NCBI GenBank assembly: GCA_019916065.1
Contig: CM034238.1
Location: forward strand, 33,489,176-33,553,175
Direction of reading: 5' to 3'
Origin: Vitellaria paradoxa
Lineage: Eukaryota; Streptophyta; Magnoliopsida; Ericales; Sapotaceae
DNA length: 64,000 bases
The position numbers and the translations under genes were made by a program. The first letter of the stretch is position 1. Each line of letters opens with the position of its first letter. Positions 52,201 through 64,000 of the stretch are shown here, in pieces. The notes beneath the pieces are model-generated. The model did no database searches and was not told the origin of the DNA. It saw nothing but the letters and a program-made list of their open reading frames with translations.

Positions 52201-53159
52201 TATTAGTCTCGCCTCTCATTAATAGTGCCTTCTGAGGGGTAGTTTGCCCTGCGCTAGAACTACTCTTCTGACTCCCATTGTCAAATTTCACATACACACC
52301 TTTCCCATGTATTCCATGCTTAAAATTTTTCACGACTTGAACACCAGAATCATTCACCAAGAAACTATTATCTAATGCCCCTAAAGTCAAGCTCTGTATC
52401 CCGTTCCCTGTTGCCTCCTCCTCAAACTCTTCCAACAAATCTTGACTCACCCTAACTGAAGTCCTTGACGGACTCTTCCACACTCCATCCTCAGCATCCT
52501 CCCACATCGAATCATCCGCCACTTCAGGCTTCACCCACCCTAAAAATTCCTTTCCGTAAACCTTAATCCTATTTTCATCTGTGGGGTTCAATCCATACAC
52601 ATTCTCAAACAAACAATCCTGAAACTCTGTCACAAAACTCCTATACTGTTGGTCACTGAAAAACTTCAACGCCCACACTCCATTCCACACGAAATCAACC
52701 CGACGCTGATCACCGAACATCTTCAATTGCATATCGGTGGAAACCCTCGCTTGAATCTTGGAACCCACTTTCAAAAGCCAAAAACTCTTACCTCCTCCGC
52801 CGGACTCATCATCTTCATCGTTATTGACAAATTCATAGGAAGTGAATTTATCGGAGACAACCCATTTGGCTTTTGAGGTGTTGCCACCTACATGACGGTA
52901 AAGCTTCACGGCCTTCACCGCGTTCTTCAAATTAGGGTATTTGAGCTCAAGGGCCTTGAGCTTCTCGTCGAGCTCGTCCAGGGTTTTGGTTCCGAAAGAG
53001 CTCTGCCACTGCGGCTTCGGTTGCTGCCGATCGTCGTGGTCCACCGCATCGTCGTACTGGTCTTCGCTGTGCTCTCCGTCGTCTTCGTAGTCTGATGAGT
53101 CCGAGAGGTCTAAGCCCTCCCGACTCTGCGATCCTCCCATCTGTCGGTGGATTCGAAGT

Positions 53160-53190
<31 letters not shown>

Positions 53191-56100
53191 CTAGAGCTTT
53201 GTGTTTGTTCGGAGATTGGAAATGCGTGCTCGTTTCGATCTATGCGATTGTGAGAGTGAAATTTGGAGAAATTTGTAGATCAGAGAGTTCGTTCGTGAAG
53301 TTTGGGATCGAGATAGTGATCGAATCTTGAACTTAGGGTCATTAAATATCAGATGGGAAAATAACCGCCATTACCGGTCGCGTTAAGGCCGTGTTTGCTT
53401 CGTCTCGAAGTCATGTATCTTTGCTTCTGTCCGACTTCTCACATATGGGCTCGTTTGGAGCCACAAAAAAAAATAAAAAAACTTTAAAAAATTTAAAAAA
53501 TTTTTAAATTCTTTCCATCATATTTTGCCACCTATCATTTTTATATTACATCAATCCCATTCATTAGTTTCTTTTGATTTTTTTGAGACTCCAAACGCAC
53601 GTTTTAGCCCGCTTTTGGTCTAATTAAAATGCATCTAGCAGTACTTTCCATTATATTATTTAAGTCAAATTTAAAGCAATGATATTTAAAATAAATTTTT
53701 AACTCATTTATATAGCAAATTAACTTTAAGACTGCGTTTGATTGGAGGAAATAATTTGTGAGATAAATAACATTATAAAATATTATATGAGAATGAGTGT
53801 ATTTTGGTACAATTTTTTGTGTGGCATTATAGATATATTATTTAATTAATTGAATATGAAATTAAAAAAAACATGATTTGGCATAAAATTTAATAAAAAT
53901 AATTTCAAAAGTTAAAATTTTAATTGGAACTAATCAAAAGAGATATACAATATTACGTAGAGAATGATATTATATATTTTTATTCTGAAAAATTATCGAA
54001 GTTTGACAATTAATCCACCTTATTTTTATGACGCCAATTAGGGATGGGTTCGCGAGAACTAACCAACTAAGAATATCATGAATTTTTAAAAAAAAATTTA
54101 GACTGAATTTCACTACACAACATTGCCTCAAAAGATTGTATTTTGTTTTATTTTGTTAAGCACGCTGCATTTGTAATTCTTTATTCATTTATCGCCTTAA
54201 ATGCATTTTTCTTTTTTTTTTTAATTAGAATATGATATTATTTTTGTAACTATTTGTCATGTTATTCACATTAAAAAAAAAAAATTCTAGCAAAAGGCAA
54301 ATAACACTGAAAAGTTCCCCCAAAGAGTTCATTTTTAATAAAAAATAAACATAACACAAAAATTAAACTAACTTGTTTGAAATAACTTGGGAGATGCCAT
54401 AAGGTGACAAACAACATTTTCAAACATCAAATTTTAGTAATCCACTGATTCAACCTATTCACAATCTTCTAAAAAATAACCCTTAGAATAGGGGAATAAA
54501 AAAGAGGTGAGATTGAGGTGTAACAACCATTATTTATTTTCAGTTATTAATCGAGATTATAGGTTATTTTAATATCTAAATTTGATAGTTGATTCAAGGT
54601 GTGGTGTTCATTTTATTTTTCTTGAGCCAATTTAAACCTAAAATTGTGTTTGGACTTCGCATTGAGCCATGCAACCCATTTATTTTTTCTTTATTTTCTT
54701 TTTAATTCCTTTTTCTCCTACCCATTTTTCCCCCTTTTTTTTTCTTTTTTACTTCCACTGAAAATAGAGAGAGACGAGAGAGAAAATAGAAGAGAAAGTG
54801 GAAGTGATGGAGTAAGACTGCAAGGATTTTGACTCTAATGGTGTGTGATCCTTATAGTGGCGATGATTTTTTGAGATTGTGACTGAGATGAGAGATTCTT
54901 GCATTTTTTCTTTAAATCAGAGTTATGTGGAACTCTTTTTTGATTATTATATGCTTTTGCATGGTCTAAAATAGATATATGTATTATATTTGAAATTGTT
55001 TATTTATACATGTGTATTTATGTGTGCATATATAGTATTAGCCAGTGTATATATGGATGGTCATCTCGGCTGATCCGTCCGAATTCGATTCGTTACTCGA
55101 GCCGAATGAATATGGGATTTAGATTTTTTTAAAGATCGGATCAGACTTGGATTTAAAAAAAAAAAATCAGATATTGGATTGGATATAGAGATGGGACTAT
55201 CTCTTACCCCATCAGCCCTCAATCTAATATCCAATCTAACTCTGCACCGATCCACCTCAAATCTGATATCCGATACTTTTTAGAGGTTCAAGAATTTAGG
55301 ATTAATAATCATGTTATGATATTTTGTATTTGCTACTTTGAGTTGGAACAATGTTGGTAACTTAGAATTATATATCTTTATCATATGTATTAGTTAGTGA
55401 AATGGTACTTTTAGTGAATGTTAGTTTTGGAGATGTTTATGTATTACTTTGGTAAATTATTATTGTGACAATGCTTATGTATTATATTGGTTTTGGCAAT
55501 GAATTATTTGGTAATAATAGGTTATATATGCATTCAAGTTATATTTCAAGTTAGGGGATAGATTTAGAGGCAAATAGAAGGTTTAGATTTTCGGATATTC
55601 GTCAATTTATCCGTTCTCTATTTGGAGCGGGGATGGAGGTTCAAAAATATCTGTTCAAAGTTTGGCATGGATTTGGATGTAGACGAAAGGTTTAGAGTTT
55701 AGATTCAGATATTGTCATGTCCACGTTTGATCTACCTCGTGGCCACCCCTAAGCGTACACATGATGCGCGTGAAATATTTATAATCTTAAAAATAAAAAA
55801 AATTTAAATTTATTTAAATGACAATTAACACTTTTATTATACTTCTTTCATAAACTTAGTTTTCTTCTTGAACAAATATAACTAATCAAAATAAAAATCT
55901 AATCCTAAGAATGATTGCCTCCTAAACCTAAATAAATGCAAAAATTAATAAGTCATAAAGACCTAAGAACTCTAAAAATTGAATGAATTGACCTAAAAAA
56001 ATAACTTAATCAAATTGATGAAAGGAAATTAAACTAATCATAGAATTACATAATTATCAATATATAGAAATAATAACATAAATTTAGAGTAATTCTGGTA

Positions 56101-59100
56101 GCCAATTCACATGCAATGTGTGCAAAAATTTGTACTAACATATAGCATGCAAAATTTTGGGTGGGCAAAAAGAATTGAATTGCAAAAAAAAAAAAAAAAA
56201 AAGAAATTAAAAGAAATAAAAAAAAAGACAAATGTCTTATATATACAAAGATATATAGAAGCATGTGGCCATATGTAATCACCCTTGTGGATAGATGAGA
56301 ATTGCAAAAATAGATAATTGGTAAGTGTAGAATTTTTTTTATTTTACTTTAAAAAATTATAGAATATCTTATGATAACTGTCTTGTTGGAATTGATTTAT
56401 TTAGTATTAACGGAGAAAAACTAATTTCAGGATTGCAAAATTTAAACTACAATAAAAATCTTACCAAAAAAATTTTGTACTCATATTTGAAGGGCTAATC
56501 TATCAAAAATTTATAAGAAACCAAAGTTTTGAAAATAGGAACTGATAAATAATGTATACAAGGAATCCAACACCAGTAATAACTCCCAATTCTTAAATTT
56601 TTAATATACATATTATTTTAATATATTATATAAAAAAATTGATTTCAATATAAACATTATCTTAATATATATTATATAAAATTTAATGGTCAAAAGTGAC
56701 CAGTGGAGTCTTAGGAATTATTTTTCTTTTTTTACTTGGCCCATAAGTGTACCACGTGTACATATATATACAAATGGGGGAGAGTTTGGTAAGGCATGCT
56801 TGATGAAAAGCAAATCGAAAAAAAAAAAAAAAAAAAAAAACCCAAGGGACTTGTGGCACTTGGAAAAGTTGCTTGCATGCACCCTAACCTATAGCCTCCA
56901 CGAATCATCCATTTCCCTCCCCCTAGCATGCGTGAGTCATCCCTTTCCGTCCTCTCCCTGCGGACACACCCCCCGCACACATATATATATACATGCTATG
57001 CTATGGAAAGTACGGAGAACGACTGAAGAGAAAGAGAAAGAGAGAGAGAGAAGAGAGAGAAGTTAGTACCCAAACTCAAATTATTTTTTGAGGCTTCTAG
57101 TTAAACTCGTTTCTCATGCACCTACACTGTCCAATTGAGAAGGGGAGATCTGGTTTAAGCATACGGCGAATTTTCGATTTTCTAACGAAGAATGAGGTAG
57201 GGAATTAATGTATTATTTATACTTTTTGTAATATTTATTTTAATAGGGATATAATTATGAGTTTAAGTTTATATTATTAAATTAATATTACGTTTGATAG
57301 CTGAATTTTTAGTGACACTAAAATTGTGATTAGATTTATAAAATTTTTATTCAATACTGAGACATGTTATGAAATATTGAAATAAAGTGAAAATATGTTC
57401 ATTGTGAGACAAATGATAAAATGGAGACATGAAATTGTGAAAGCTGATACACACTCACAGATATTATTCTTAAACTTTAACAACGTAAAGGAGAAATCTA
57501 AGAAAATATTGATTTAGAGAAAGTGAGGATACTATACAAAATAGGAAGGTCATGAGATACCATTGGGTTGAAAGATACTAAACCTGTGCAGGTTAGGTAA
57601 TCGTGCCCATGGACTGGTAATCCACAACGACGACGGAAATGGCGAGGCTCATTGTGGCTTTTAGACTCGGATCTATAAATGACGATACAGGGGTGTTTCG
57701 TGACATGTTTATTTATATGAACTGGCGATGTTTTGGACTATCACTTTTCTTATGGGATAGTCTTGCAGAGTATCCTTCTCCACGTAGGGAAAATAAAATA
57801 ATAATTAAAGAAAGGTTAACAAGAGAAATAAAGGTTTCGAATTAATAGTGTCTTATTCTATTATGTGCTGATATATTTGATGAGTTCTTGCTATATTCAT
57901 TATTTTTTTTATATAATTCCTAAAAAGCATTACAAAAAGTATATTTTTATACATTGTGAGCACAAGTGGTTTAGTACTCACGTCCCTACAGACTATCTTG
58001 CAGGTGCAAAACCTGATATCTAGGAGGGCAGTACAACTATTTGAAGCCTTATGGTGCTATTGAGCAGCTTTTACGTTTTTGATATGGCAACTTTAAAAGT
58101 GTATAGATATGAAAATACCATTTAGAAATAAAAGAAATTTATGTTATCTGGTTTTAATTTAAATCCGGGTGTGCATTTTATTAATAAAATACTTATTATT
58201 ATTACCTTCATCAATTAAAAGACGGTTAATAATTCTAAAAAGTATATAGTGAGACTGTAATGGACCAGGTGTATTAAACTTTCAATTTAAACTCATTTCT
58301 CGGGATCTCAAGATTTCGGGGTGTGACAACATCTTTTAAAACTTTTCCATAAACAATTCCAATTTATTTGAAAAACAAAAATTTTACATTGATGTAGTTT
58401 TGGCTTGAAACTATTGTTTGAACTTATCTAAAGGAAACTAATTTTTGGAAGTTAGAACACAGTTTTTACTTTTGAATTGAAGTTGTCTTTTAAACTTATC
58501 TTAAAGAAATCTATTCATAAGGAAACTAAAGTTGGAACTTATCTAAAAGAAATTAATTTATAAGGAAACTGATTTGTGAGAGTTAGATTATGTTTTATTA
58601 CAAAATGATCTTATTTTGTTAAGTTTAGAATAGTGTACGTATTTGGATATTGTGTATTTTTTCAAAATAAAAACAATTTCCTATAAAATATGGCTCCACT
58701 AAAACTGTGGCTTCATGAAGATTATAGCCTCACCATACCCCCGTGTTTTACTATATTAGTAGTATATATATGAGAAACATTAGGATTTCTTAATGAATTC
58801 ATAATTTGTTGGTTTATGAAGCATATATATGAGTTGTTTATATGCTATTGCTTATCTATTGTTGGATTTTAGGTTTGTGGATGTGAGTTGAGGTGATTTG
58901 TTATTAGGTAAATAATGAACTTAGATTTCATTTCTTGTTCAATCCGTTCAAATGATTTGTAGTGGCGAATTTGAACGAAATAAAAATGAGTTGGAGGAAT
59001 TGGTTTGTGCCAAAATTTGTTCAAATGATCCTCAAGGGTGTATTTGGATGGGCTCGAATCACCTTTTTGAGATGTTCAAACAGATTTGGGGTAGAATAGA

Positions 59101-62100
59101 ATTTTTTATTTTTTTTTATAAAAAATCAAATATCTTGAAAAATTGTACCCTTCTACTTAGGTATTGTTATTATATATAGTACATTCTAAATAACCAAATC
59201 ACTTTATCATGCCTTGGATTCCACGATCTGGAGCATGGACTAAAATACATGCAATCATACATTAATCATATAAATCTATATCCAATTAGAGCCATACAAC
59301 CCACTAGAGTAAATTAAATATAACTTAAAAGAATAATACAATAATCTTCGACCTTCCGCTAGATGACATTGCTCTGAAAGAATAATATATAAGGCTTAAC
59401 CCAGCCCATACAACCCAAATGAAAGTGTATCAAAATACGAACACATTAAACCTTACTTAGAGGTTAAGATGAACACAAGATCAAGAAAAAAAAAAGATGT
59501 ATATAATCCCAAAAGAAATGTCTAAGGTTTGTAGCATTCAACTAGAGGTCCCGATGTTAGAATCCACAATTGAACCCACAATAAAATCTGTAGAGGAGTG
59601 AGCGTGGATTGACTTATACCCATCAACAACAAAACAAGCATATAGTATACCCTAACATGCCATTAAGGGTGCATAATAGCTTATCCAATACACAGTCTTA
59701 GTAAAAGTCAAACTACAATTATGATTATAGTCAATTTTCTCATTTTATCTCATCTAAATAAGTTAATATTATTTAGTATCTCATACCATCTCAATAGTAC
59801 CAAATAGATTCAATATACATAGATTAATACCTATACCAGATGTAAATCTAACCACAGTATCCCACTATAACACATCAGTGGGGTCTGCCTTATATTGCCT
59901 GGGCAATAGAGTGAATTATGCAAATCTGCGTCAGCCACTTGGGTTAAGCCTCAGGAGTGAAATACATGCTAGTTATTGTCTTTCTTATTTCATAGGCTAC
60001 TAACTTTTTTTGATGTGACTCACCAACTCGTGCACAGGTAAGAATTTTTAACCCTTACTTATATCCACCATTTATAGTACCTCTCCACCCAAAATCTAAA
60101 ATTAACAATTAATGTACATGTCAATAATATGCCATACTTAATATTATGTCATCTTAATCCAAACTTATCATTTGGTGATGATACTTAATATAATGTCATC
60201 TTAATCTAAGCATATTAATCAGTGATAACCTTCATATTCCCTTCAATTTAGTGCTCATCTCGTGAATCATTAAATATACTTTCTTAACAACTTAACTAAT
60301 TAATTATTCTAAATTTGAATCTATATAGCCAATCTTACTAAAAGAAAAAAAAATCGAACAATGTCAAAATTGTCCTGTGCACGAAAATTTATAGGTTATG
60401 CGCATGAGATGGAAAAATAGTTAGGCATTGGTTGGGGATGGATCGTGGGTGCACAACACTAGTGGACCAAAGGCATAGACACGAGGATAAATCTTGTGTG
60501 CACATGGAACATGTCTTTCTCTCATTGTGCACACGAAAAATATTGTGGTATTCACACGGAAGCAAGTTTACTATTATGAGATATAAATTTGTGTGTTCAT
60601 GACAGAGACCTAGCTCCACTGATTCAGCTGTCTTTATTTTTTGATTTTTTTTGTTTCATCATTTTGATCAATGTTCACTGCAACAATTTACCAGATTAAG
60701 TCTAATGGGTGTTAACACTTCCTAGCAATGGTTCTAGATAAGATTCATGCTTTGATTTGTAAAGAAAGTAAAGAATTAAATAAGAATGAGTTTGTTTTTC
60801 ATTGTCTCACAGTATATGTGAATAGATATACATCAAACTTCAACCTTTGACCAAATTAACCTAAACACATGGAATATTCATGAATAATATGTCTAAACAT
60901 TTTTAATGTTATCTTTAATATATGTAATCAAAGTTAAAAAAAATCCCCTACCTCTATTGAAAAATAAAAAAAAGAAGACAGGAATTGAAAATGATGACAG
61001 AGAAAAATAGGAAGATAGCTGCAATAATCCACATTAGGAAGGGAAAATCACCATACCAAGAGCAACTCCAAGCTTAAAAACTCACCATGACCTAGCTCCA
61101 AAATCTAGACTTCCAAGCCCAACACCCACAAGCTTAAAAGAACTCTCGAACACACTTAACTCACAAGCAAATCAAACTATCTTTACTATATATCTCTCTC
61201 TCAGTTTTTGATGCACAACCACACACAAAGATACCCACACCCAAATTAAAAACAAAGAAAGATAAGGAAAATGTGAGAGAAGTGGTTAGTGATGGAGAGA
61301 TAGCTAGGTAAAGAAGATATCATGGCACAGTGATCTCTAAGCATCTCATTTAAGTTTTAGAAAACACACCAGAAAATCAAGAAACAAAAGTGAACCTACA
61401 GACTTTAAGAATAAAATGCACACAATAAAGAGCAAGGTAATATAGGAAGAAAATAGAAATGTGTATGACGGAGTGCAAAAACCTGATTTTTTTAAGGTTC
61501 AATCGAGGACTCAACACATTCCCAAACACTACCCACTACCAAATAAAATATTAATGAAATTCTCAAAATACATAATTATGATGAAATAAATACTAAAATA
61601 ATATCCGAGTTGTCGCGACCAGATCTACGCGTCAGGCTGACAAGCTCGGGTTGTGTGTCTTTATTGAGATTGATGTGTCCGATATTACCCAAATGATAAA
61701 AATATATTTTTAATTTTGAAATGGGGTCTACATCTAGAGTTTAGGAGTCGTCACATTACACTTTTAAAATGGGTGTGTCGAGAAACTTGATTTTTTGGTT
61801 CTAATTTAAAATATTTTGATTTTATGTTATTGTGATTGTGATAAATAATTCTTTTTAATGACTCTCTATTAGTTTGTGCAATTAGAAATAGTGGGTCTAG
61901 GGGTCCAACTACACATGAAAAATGTTACGCTTTGATACTTAGGAATATCCAGAGTCCCTTTTCACTCAGGACAGCCATAATCTAACAATATAATACTCTA
62001 ATTTATAATAATTATTGCATACAACCCAAAAAGATGCATATGATATATAAAATATAGGGCAGACACCTGTAAATATATTATAATGTCTACTTATTTGGCA

Positions 62101-64000
62101 TTGATGCTTCCTTGGAGGTTCTATATGTTAGTTTGGCTCTAAATGCAAGTTAAAGACTAAGTTTACGATGGGAGGTCCCATGGGAGACGCTTCGTAAGGG
62201 ATGAGTCCCACTGGGGATTAGACTTTGTAATGAAAAATTGTACTTCACATATTAATGATGTATGTGGACTTATGTAGTCCTTATGTATGAGTGCATGAGT
62301 GTACTGACAATGAAGTGAGTATTGAGATATGATCTATGAAGACTAGTGTAATCAGAATCAAGCTATATGCTTGAGCTACTTATGTATTCTATGAAGGGAT
62401 CAGGTAAATATAGTTCAGACCTAAGGTGATTCAAACTATATGTTTATGTGTTTATCCTCTATTGGATGGATGAAAGAGCTTTTCTCTAAGTCTAGGTTTG
62501 TGCCTCGCACTAATGTCACTTGCTGATGTTCATGCATGGATATAAACATGATCAAAATGTTGTAGATGGCAAACTAATTGGCCTCAAGTATAGTGAGCCT
62601 CATCACTGGCCAAGGTAAGCTAAATGTATAAGTGTTAGTGAACAACTGAGGAGGCTGGCACTATGTACTAGGTTGTTGTGAAATAATCTTGCTTCTAAGA
62701 TCTGAAACGAAAGTTAGTGTCTAATGCATAACTTGAAAAGGGAGCTTCGCCCCAAATGAGAAATGATAATTAGCGTTGTGTACTTAATTTGAGGAGTTTT
62801 TACTCTAGATGAGAAAAACAATTAGCATCCCATGTGTAACTAGAGAAGTGAACATGGCTTCATATGAGAAAAGACAGTTAACACTTTATGCGTAATTGGG
62901 AAAAAAGTCTTGTTTCATTTGGTGTGCCTCGCACAGATGAGTAAGTGTTTATCATTTAGGAAAGGTGTTTAGCTTAGATAGGGAGCTTAGCTCCCGGTGA
63001 TAGTGATCAACTATGTGTGAAATGGCCTAGGAGGCAAGTGCGTTATAAGTGATGCAGTTGATATGATTAGATGTGCTATCAGGATGTTCGATATGATGAA
63101 AATTCATATCATGGATGACAGTTAAAAGATACATGTTAAATATATCTTATGGGTGGCATGACCTAGAAATCACTTGCTTAGCCAATCCTAAGTCATTCCT
63201 AGTCTTTGAAGATTAGCTCATTCAACTGAATGCTCTAGATTGATAAGCGTTTGACTTCTAAATTTGTGTCTACCCAAGGGAGCGTGTGCTAGCATATATG
63301 CAAGTGTTCCTAACATGTCATGTCATGTCATGTGTAGGCATGTTAAGACATAGTGCATGGCATGGCATAGCATGACAAAGCAAATGTTAGCATGGTAAAT
63401 GATGTCTTATCATAGGGTTTCAGGAGACTGCAATAAAAAAATCCACTATAGGGGCTCTAGTAAAAAATTAAGAGTTAAGATTTGTTTATATTTAATCCAG
63501 TGGTTCCAATTTAATTTATTTAAAATTATATTCAAAGTAAAAATAAAATTTTAAAAAATCTGATTAAAGCACAATCAACGTTGAATGTCAAAGATCATAT
63601 GTTATTAAAGTGCAAATAAATCTCAGTCCTTTATTTTATCACTGCAGCCCCTGCAGTGAATTTTTTACTATAAGCCCTTGGGCTGATCATGTTATATCTG
63701 ATATATGATGATGATAGAACGTATTAGCATGGTGTAACATGATAATATGACATGGTAGCATTGTATATTATGGTAATGGCATGGTGTAGCATAGTATAGC
63801 ACGGTAATGTGTCATGATATCATGGAATGACATGTCATGTTAGCATGTGAACATGACATGATATATGATGGAAATATGATGTGTATGTCCTCTATATGAT
63901 GTCTGGAATTTCACTAAGTTATCTCGGTTAAATTAGGTCAATATCATACACCGAGCTCAGCCCCAACTTGAGTTATGACTCGAATACCTCTCATCGACAA

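Overview
The window is nuclear DNA of a flowering plant, most likely a eudicot. It is AT-rich, with introns obeying GT/AG, and its proteins have clear plant relatives (ATG2, a DYW-type PPR editing factor, a calmodulin-like protein, CYPRO4/VID27). Long gene-poor stretches between genes are filled with transposable elements. Nothing in it suggests a bacterial, viral or organellar origin.

Layout. 1-3617: decayed 3' part of a Ty1/copia retrotransposon (+) with its 3' LTR. 3963-11613: the last five recognisable exons of ATG2 (+). The intron before the penultimate exon holds a second, very young copia element (5620-11047, minus strand) with identical 209-bp LTRs, a perfect 5-bp target duplication, a tRNA-Met primer site and a polypurine tract. 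An RTE-derived insertion (11936-12187) and an exon-like stretch near 12.9-13.1 kb lie in the ATG2 3' flank. 13.1-24.8 kb: one small gene (16102-16563, minus; MAKR/DUF1645-like) among MITEs, hAT-type elements and a SINE-like repeat. 24.85-27.28 kb: an unusual tandem array of about 10.5 units of 146 bp, each able to fold into hairpins, bounded by inverted related sequences. 27.3-29.6 kb: extreme AT-rich low-complexity DNA.

29752-31764: intronless DYW2-like PPR gene (+). 35387-35950: intronless four-EF-hand calmodulin-like gene (minus). 36.5-38.2 and 43.2-44.7 kb: a non-coding direct duplication of about 1.6 kb. 39920-40265: 5'-truncated RTE LINE with an 18-bp target duplication. 48.4-49.7 kb: a Sirevirus-like LTR remnant with a Tourist-like MITE inserted just after its TATA box. 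49986-53140: two-exon VID27/CYPRO4-like gene (minus). 53.2-64 kb: repeats only, with LTR-like and degenerate tandem sequence at the far end.

The host genes do not form an operon or cluster; they act in separate processes (autophagosome lipid transfer, organellar RNA editing, calcium sensing, a VID27 protein of unclear role). The strongest leads are the hairpin satellite, the fresh but coding-defective copia insertion inside ATG2, and the nested MITE/LTR structure.
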